This document shows positions 57,460-64,000 of a stretch of 64,000 nucleotides of DNA, piece after piece. The translations under genes were made by a program, and so were the position numbers. Source of the DNA: Siphonodentalium dalli (Eukaryota; Mollusca; Scaphopoda; Gadilida; Siphonodentaliidae); the NCBI GenBank assembly GCA_032622095.1, contig CP136061.1, forward strand, positions 191,338,369 to 191,402,368, given 5' to 3'. How positions within the stretch are numbered: the stretch's first letter is position 1; the number at the start of each line of letters is the position of its first letter. The notes beneath the pieces were generated by a model. The model did no database searches. It had not been told where the DNA came from and saw nothing but the letters and a program-made list of their open reading frames with translations.

Positions 57460-58097
57460 ACCAGTCGTTCTGAGATTCTTCAGTTTGTTAAACATGAAAA
57501 CTGTCACTGACTTTCTTGTTTTTGATTGAATATTCATAAATAAATTATTAGTTTTGCACTGATACAAAAACATATGAAAATAAATTAACAGTGTTATTAT
57601 ATATTCCTTTGTAAATTGACGATAGTCGCAGCATTTTACAAAAAATAAACCATTGGAAGTAAAATTTACATTTGTGTGAAATTTGGTCGCCAGCAAATAT
57701 CGGTACGAAAAATCTGAAGTACGCATATATTCGCAACGAGGAAAATTGAACGAAATGTTCGTCAAAACAATCAAAATAAGTAAAAATTTCATCATCATCA
57801 GAGACAAAATAATTGTCGGATAATTTTTAATACACGAGAGTAACATCACTACACATATTCTACTAAATTAAACCATGATAATCGAGGAACATTATCCAAG
57901 AAATCCAATCTAAACTGCTAAACAAGCCTGAACTTGTTTCCAATTTTCGATTTGACTCATTTTGACAGTCACTGTCAAACTCCAGACTCTCAGTCTGGCA
58001 TGGATTTATATTGGAATTGGTGACATTTACAGCCGGATTCGTATATCATGTGTTAATATAACAACATTGATAAACATATTGTGAGAACACTTTGAAA
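57460..58097. other. Region upstream of CEP162 start codon
   Basis: Expected to hold the promoter and 5' UTR of CEP162. No TATA box or CpG-rich block stands out. A short inverted repeat CTCCAGACTC/GAGTCTGG lies at about 57979-57996. The minus-strand 191-codon frame at 57274-57849 overlaps a MITE and shows no domain. Confidence 0.35.
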
Positions 58098-58190
58098 ATG
58101 TTCAAAAAAGGAAAGGGCAAAAGTGGCAAGCTGCAATCAAAATCGGACAAGAAACAGCAAGATTATCAGTTTGAACAGTTTTTGAAAGAG
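58098..58190 (+). CDS. CEP162: CEP162, coding exon 1
   Basis: 93 nt, ATG at 58098 (context GAAAATGT), donor GAG|GTAAAG, phase 0. It encodes a Lys/Gly-rich start (MFKKGKGKSGK) followed by QQDYQFEQFLKE. The (Q/E)-QFEQF-(L/M)-KE motif near the N-terminus, followed in the next exon by SVSS-x-(E/D)SF, is characteristic of centrosomal protein of 162 kDa, a microtubule-binding protein at the distal end of centrioles that promotes ciliary transition-zone assembly. No upstream in-frame coding extension is apparent. Confidence 0.8.
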
Positions 58191-58453
58191 GTAAAGGAAC
58201 TTACACAATTAATTTCTCATATATGGTAATGGCTCTTCTGCTGGGGAACAGGACTACCCACCTGTGAGCATGAGTGGATTCGTCTACATGTACATTGTAT
58301 TTCGCCTCGGTCGGAGACAAAAAAAATCATAAATAATTGTTATCAATATCGACAACAAATACAATTTACAAATACATTATTGGACTAGACGAGTTAATTG
58401 CACAAGTACATCCTAACGCTGTTTACTTTTAATGTGTATATATCCTCACTGAG

Positions 58454-58878
58454 GCTAATGGAGTCGTTGTCGTAACGTTTTATACATAGATGCACACCGT
58501 GTGCATTTCTGTATACGGTACATAAATGCACACTAGTCTTGCGTAGTGTCACGTGACAGGGGTCATGGTCGTAGTATTTTCTACATAAATGCACACGTGT
58601 TGATATTTTTTGTAAGTTCATTTTCTTCCGTTCATCGATCAAACAACCATGCAGTTCTTTCGGTCCCTGTTTAATATAAGATCAATATGTGACCGATGAT
58701 CAATTTTATTGCAGTTTCGTCATTATGATAAAAGAATGACTACTAGTATCAGAACTTCGGAAGAAAAATAGTTATGAATTGCAGCAGACGGCAATTATTT
58801 ACGGCAACATTTCAATCTCGCGCCCACTGAGACTGGTGTGCATTTATGTATAAAACGTTACGACAACGACCCCATAGC
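58454..58878. mobile_element. 9-bp-TSD MITE, family GCTAATGGAGTCG, in CEP162 intron 1
   Basis: TIRs GCTAATGGAGTCGTTGTCGT and ACGACAACGACCCCATAGC continue through AACGTTTTATACATA and ATGCACAC. The TSD CTCACTGAG is exact at 58445-58453 and 58879-58887. Mutator-type by TSD length. An internal repeat of TACATAAATGCACAC occurs in both halves. Confidence 0.82.
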
Positions 58879-59124
58879 CTCACTGAGAGACAAACATAAG
58901 GCAGGGTTTCCACAGGTGAAAATAAATGGGGAAATAAATAACATGACAGGGCGACCATTGTTCGTTCTGTTGCGAGAAAATTTTGATATACATACAGGTG
59001 TTACTGAAAAGTAGCCATATCCTTGCACCTGAGATATTCGCAAAAAAATCCAAAGCTACGTATATTGCACAAGTTGGTCATTTCTGTGGGTGCAATAAAT
59101 CTGTTGTTGGTACCGGTACCCAGA

Positions 59125-59240
59125 GCATTGCCATTCATCGGAAAGCTCTCACTGAGAACAAGCCATATTTCCGACTAAATCCTGATAAGTTACCCATAAT
59201 TCTGCTGTGGTTAAGGAGTCGATTATGTAGGGCATTATTG
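59125..59240. mobile_element. TA-flanked MITE (CAGTAATGC family), 5' truncated
   Basis: Begins in the central GCCATTCATCGGAAAGCTCT hairpin and keeps the right arm AAGTTACCCATAATTCTGCT through GGGCATTATTG|TA. It ends 26 bp before the CEP162 exon 2 boundary. Confidence 0.75.
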
Positions 59241-59266
59241 TATCTATTGATAATTTGCAATTTCAG

Positions 59267-59381
59267 TCTGTATCATCAGAAGAGTCATTTGATGCTGCAA
59301 ACCTGTCAAAATATTTTGATCCCAAAGAAAAAAAAGAATCACCTTGGTGGCTTCAAGAAGATGATGACAGCGAAAGCACTG
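59267..59381 (+). CDS. CEP162: CEP162, coding exon 2
   Basis: 115 nt, enters at phase 0 (acceptor TTGCAATTTCAG|TCT) and leaves with one base (ACTG|GTATTT). It encodes SVSSEESFDAANLSKYFDP, a short Lys-rich linker, and SPWWLQEDDDSEST. The (S/T)PWW-x-x-(E/D)DD signature after an SVSS-(D/E)-(D/E)SF segment is the CEP162 N-terminal signature. The intron upstream (1.08 kb) holds two MITEs. Confidence 0.87.
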
Positions 59382-60246
59382 GTATTTCATTCAAGATACT
59401 TTGCAGAGTATTGGAAACCATTTTTTAAAAAGAGAACGATATTATTATAGTGGTTTAAAATTGTTTGTATTGACTACAATAAATATCATAATATGCATAT
59501 CACATTGAGGTTAAGCATCTAGATAAAAATGAGAAACTGACACGGTGACACCTACATGTACGGGTTTAATAGGTATAACCACACTGTTTTTAGATTGAGA
59601 TATGTGACTCATTTTCTAAATTTAGCTGTTTGCACAATTCACATACTGCATGATCAAGGTTTAGCCTGTTTGTGATCAAGTATTAAATCCAGTTTTGTTT
59701 TAAAAACAGACATAGCTCATTCGAGCTTTTAAATTCTATCGACGTAATTTAGAAATGACTGGGTTTTTTTTTGCGACCCAAACATCGTGTTCAAAGTTGT
59801 ATTTTTTATGACATCAGTGCATCTTTCGGGGACATATAATGCTCATAAAAGGTAGTTCAAGTGTTTATCAACCTAGTTCGATACTGGTAATTCAAAAGCG
59901 AATATTATTAGGTGTATTTTGGAGTGCAAACTGCCAAATGGCATTAAATATCTGTTTTTATTTACATATTATATCCAGGCTTATAATATACCGGTAGACT
60001 TATACATGTAGTGAGAAATGAGTCAATGTGTATTATGCATGAAACTTAACTGTGCAATTTTGTGTTATATGCAGTGATTTCATGCATACAACACAAAATT
60101 TCACCTGTAGTAAAGTGCTGAGAAAACTTATTGTCAATCATGCAGAATTATTTATATACTTTTTGTTGCAAATAGTATCTGGTGAGGGAAGAGATTCCCT
60201 ATCCCCTAGTATTTTTTTATATAAAGGAAAATATCACTGTTTTCAG

Positions 60247-60428
60247 AATTGGTACACGGAAAAAGTTTCATGAAGAGTAAGACTCCTGGCCCCCAGCACA
60301 GTACTCCAATAAGTGAAGACAGGGTTGTCAGTAAGACTGCAGTGTTACAGGACACAGATGAGTTTGATGTACCAGATGCAAAGAAATCATCAAAACATGA
60401 TGCTCAAAAACAGAGGGGCAAAAATCCT
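60247..60428 (+). CDS. CEP162: CEP162, coding exon 3
   Basis: 182 nt, enters with two bases completing a Glu codon (acceptor CTGTTTTCAG|AA) and leaves at phase 0 (CCT|GTAAGT). It encodes LVHGKSFMKSKTPGPQHSTP followed by a charged, low-complexity segment with QDTDEFDVPDAKKSSKHDAQ. G-KSF-(M/L)-KSK directly after the PWW segment is retained in CEP162. The remaining exons (the long coiled coil) lie outside the window. Confidence 0.82.
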
Positions 60429-60686
60429 GTAAGTTAGATATTAACAAGGTTTATATACATTATACAATGTTTGTGTGTTTTTATAATATGTTTCTCTACT
60501 GTTGCTATAGATATGTCAATGATACATCATTAAGTAATTTGTTGGAGTAAAAGCTAGAACATATTCGATTGTGACATGGTACCCTAAATCAAATTCTGCA
60601 TTCAGATTGAAGTTTTAAGTTTACATGTCCGACTCCGAATTTCTGAGCCAGGAATAGAACCTGCACCTCACCATCTGGCCTGTGAC

Positions 60687-61853
60687 TAGTCCAAGTCTTC
60701 TCGTACTAAAACCGGCTAAGATATTGGGATGGAGGTGCCGGTCTTTAGTCCGAGTTCCAGGCCCATGCATTCTTATGACACGACTTAAGCGTTAGTGACC
60801 CGCTCAAATAAAACCACAATTATATGAAATAAAATATCACAATTGCGACAATAAACGGATATTTTCCGCAGAAGACATGCTATTTTATCTGAAACCCACA
60901 TCAGTTGTGAATTTAAAACGGTAATTTAATGCGAAAAGAGACATTTACCTCAATGTTTACAATTTTTTAAAAGTATGCGAACTCGGTTGACCTCGCGAAC
61001 TGTGTTCGGCATTTTCCGTAGATTTTGGACAACAACGCAAATTACGATGAATTCTCCATTGTAATCGTAATTATGTGTGTCAATAAATAAAATAATAAAT
61101 AGATTAATTAAACATTGGAGATATAAATGTAATACACTAAATAAATGAACCTTAAGTTTGAAAAGTCCCACTAAAACGGAAGAACTATATTTCGAAACTG
61201 TGTGATTCGGTTCTCCGATTATTTTATCAACACAGATGTCAAAATGGCAAATGCACATCACACGCATGGCAACTTGGCAAGTCAGACACAAGAGTCCTAA
61301 TTTGCTCCAATTTTGACAAGTTGCTTGCGAAAATTGTCAACAAAACTACCGTTCTGATCCTCCATTATGTCATTAAGTTTTTAGTGCGGGAATTGTTCTG
61401 AAAGCACATAGAAAACTGGACTTTCGGGCGATCGGTTTTCGCCATTTTTGTTCGGAAAACCCGCGCTATATATAGAAACGGAAAGTAGAATTCCCAGAAA
61501 AAACAGCGGATTATGCCGAACTTATTCGGACCACTTCGGCTTTCGGTTAAAACGTAAACAAACAGAGAAACAAATCGATGTTTGTGTCAATCAACCGGAA
61601 TATTCTATGTGTAATTTAACATTAAAGTTAGATTATTATACATCATTATGACCATAAGATGTAAGCCTTTCCGATGTATATAGCATCATGTATTGATTTG
61701 CTAGGTAAATCGAGTAAAATACACCACAAATTCCCGCCACAGATCGTGGGCGTAAGTCGTGTCATAGGATTGGTATACAAGCGGTCTTGGACTAAAGACC
61801 GGCACCTCCATCCCAATATCTTAGCCGGTTTTAGTACGAGAAGACTTGGACTA
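60687..61853. mobile_element. Mutator-type MITE, family TAGTCCAAG, copy 2, in CEP162 intron 3
   Basis: TIRs TAGTCCAAGTCTTCTCGTAC / GTACGAGAAGACTTGGACTA. The TSD GCCTGTGAC is exact at 60678-60686 and 61854-61862. The interior is the reverse complement of copy 1 (landmark GTGTAATTTAACATTAAAG), with about 236 bp more. No transposase frame; the minus-strand 113-codon frame at 60950-61291 has no recognised domain. Confidence 0.87.
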
Positions 61854-61862
61854 GCCTGTGAC

Positions 61863-62890
61863 ATATTCATGATTTAATCCAACATAAATTACTGACCTTA
61901 GAATCGCTCATATACTTGTAGAAGTTACTGTTCATGCCTTCATGGGGCAAGCATATAGACCAGCCAATGTGATGTATATGTATTTATTATTAATACAGTG
62001 ATAAAGTCAATTCACTCTGAGGTGGCTATACACATTTTCTTGGGTTGACGGTTAGATAGAGTTAAAACAGAAAAAAAGGTATTTGGGGGGGGGCATACAT
62101 GTACATGTGTCTACTGCCAGCCAGTGTAGCCACTTGGTGCATTGCTTAATAATTTTAAAATGCTGCGAAGGCTCACAATAAAATACGAAATTTGGACGCG
62201 TAACAAGATTTTTGTATTCAGTGCAGGCCAACCCTGTGTTTACCTATGGGAAATTAGCCCAATTTCTTTCAGTTTTGTCATCAGACTGCTTGCAAGTTCA
62301 TATTTTGAAATTGCTTCGATAACTTTTTTTAATTTCAAATATCTTTCAATTCTATCATAGCTCTATTAGTTAGAAGAAGCCTATTTATTGACATTCATTC
62401 TCTTATTGTCGGCTTTGTGGTTAAAAGTGGTTATATTTAGTCCAAAAATTGTTAAAATCTGGTGTTTTATGTTTGTAAACCAAGGGACATAACTCACTGA
62501 CTAATGGTACAAACAAACCAAAATACAATAAAGACAGTTGTTAATGTCGACCATTCCTGTCTCAAATAAAAAACAATTTATGTTTAGATTTGAAGTACAT
62601 TACTACCGGCCAAATTGATCTTGTATCAAATTATTGTCTCAAGTGTATCGACAGCACAGGGGCTTGAAATATGCTCTGCTGCCCGCCCCATCCTGCACTG
62701 CCTTTACACGCCATCCACCTGCTTTACGTTATGCTAGTATAAAAGAGACAAGGCGAATAATAGAATTTCCCCCGATTTATCATTTATTGGAAACTGCCAT
62801 AATTTAGCCCATATATCCAAGCAATGATATTGACGTCATCATGGATAGATCAGGGAAAGATTCATTTTTAAATTATTGCCACAAACGTCC
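61863..62890. other. intron of CEP162 without recognised feature
   Basis: About 1 kb AT-rich. A G run near 62084-62092 and no candidate exon with CEP162-like sequence. Confidence 0.4.
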
Positions 62891-62892
62891 AT

Positions 62893-63330
62893 CAATTCCA
62901 TTTCTATCCATAGGATTTAATAAATTTTTGAATACTGAATATTGTCCCCGAAAATTGCTATTTATCTGAGTTGATCTTAATCAGATGTAAACAAATCTGA
63001 TTGTGAAGAAAATAAACCCCCACCGAGCCTTCTTAATAAAAAATCGGTGAATTATCTCTCTATCTTAAGGCTGACTTGTGGGCTAATAATTTATTTATGC
63101 ATACAAATCAACACATCATCATTCTTGACCTCATCTACATATTGAACATTACCCAACCTGGATTATGAAGCTGAGTGCACTGATTGCCTGGAATAAGCAT
63201 GCACGTGGATGGTGTTTGATATTATATTGATGAGATCAACTCGGATAAATGAAAATTTTTTGAGACAATATTCAGTGTTCAAAAATTTATTAAATTCTAT
63301 GGGTAGAAATGGAATTGAGGGGCATTTGAG
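62893..63330. repeat. Inverted repeat with 85-bp arms
   Basis: ATTCCATTTCTATCCATAGG through TTTAATAAATTTTTGAATAC to TATCTGAGTTGATCT (62896-62975) is the diverged reverse complement of 63230-63318 (GAGATCAACTCGGATAAATG to CTATGGGTAGAAATGGAAT). The loop is about 255 bp. No TSD was recognised; it may be a decayed foldback MITE. Confidence 0.65.
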
Positions 63331-64000
63331 ATATTCATTGAAAGAGGAATCCTTCGCCAATCTATGTGTGACTACATGTACATGTACGTTCATGTCATTA
63401 CTATGATAATGGGCTAAAATTTGTCAGTTTCCGAGCGATGGTAATACGGGGGGAAATTCTATCATTCCCATTTCTCTTGTATACTACCATAATGTAAAGC
63501 AGGCACGTATATAGAGAGTGTGTGTAAGGGCAGTGCAGGGAAGAGGGAGGCAGTGGAGCATGTTTCAATCCCCTGTGATCGAGAATGAAGATGCGGAAGA
63601 ATTCGGAGAACACTTCGATCGGTAGTAGCTATAACAAATCAGAACATCATGAAGATAAGAGAGAATTGTCAAGGGATCATGTATTATTTAACGATATTAT
63701 AAATGTGTCTTCTGTGCAATAGACCATCTCCCACTGTTAATGTGATGATACCAGATTCAACAATAAAGCCAATATTACTAGAAAATGCATTCAGCTCATT
63801 TTCGTCATAAATACAGGAGTGTGTGACTTATGACTAATGGATGGGGAGTAATTCTGTTTATCGTGATTCTGAACTTTCACATTCAGCAATCTTAATCGGT
63901 CTCCATACGGTATACTGAAATTTGCCTTTTGAACTCCATGTCCCAGCCGAGGCTGCCAAGGTATGCCAAATGATTTGTAATTCCCTTGTGACCCACAATT
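63331..64000. other. intron of CEP162 without recognised feature
   Basis: No confident exon; a weak candidate at 63558-63620 is discussed among the rejected items. Confidence 0.35.

Noticed and set aside
57274-57849. 191-codon minus-strand open frame upstream of CEP162
   Set aside because: Starts within unique AT-rich DNA and runs into a MITE arm; no homology recognised.
63558-63620. Possible fourth CEP162 exon (WSMFQSPVIENEDAEEF)
   Set aside because: The upstream AG has no pyrimidine tract (GAAGAGGGAGGCAG), the donor CG|GTAGTA is followed at once by an in-frame stop, and I recognise no CEP162 motif in it.

Overview
The window reads as AT-rich nuclear DNA of an animal, most probably a bivalve mollusc (scallop- or mussel-like). 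The evidence is spliced genes with GT/AG introns of 3-10 kb, many 150-180-bp satellite-bearing elements with hairpins and GTCC microsatellites (pearl/HINE-like, typical of bivalves), a Jockey-type LINE, a tRNA-type SINE and many MITEs. The species cannot be fixed from sequence alone.

Two protein-coding genes are supported, both on the + strand. (1) The 3' half of an SVOP/SVOPL-like (SV2-related) major-facilitator transporter is carried on exons at 1779-1904, 12241-12369, 22576-22732, 25531-25605, 28296-28489, 31554-31643 and 34648-34761, with a probable terminal exon at 40501. All intron phases are compatible and the joined exons cover about TM5 to TM12. The 5' half lies upstream of the window. 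(2) The first three coding exons of CEP162, a centriole/transition-zone protein, lie at 58098-58190, 59267-59381 and 60247-60428; the rest lies beyond the right edge.

Nearly everything else is mobile DNA. Many copies can be delimited exactly by target-site duplications or reconstructed empty sites: a 5'-truncated Jockey-like LINE with a 15-bp TSD (12995-15845); three hAT-type elements with 8-bp TSDs; four Mutator-type MITEs in three families with 9-bp TSDs; six TTAA-flanked (piggyBac-type) MITE families, including a 5.3-kb foldback with 1.4-kb arms (17183-22487); TA-flanked mariner/pogo MITEs; canonical CTAG-ended Helitrons inserted in tandem (35631-36829); and hairpin/GTCC/satellite elements inserted between A and T. 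Nesting reaches three levels (26289-28133).

The most unusual host-related structure is at the 3' end of the last conserved transporter exon. The exon end plus its 5' splice site is tandemly repeated six times with a 52-bp period (34725-35034). Because 52 leaves remainder 1 modulo 3, the first three donors join the downstream exon in three different frames, one of which opens a tail of about 67 residues.
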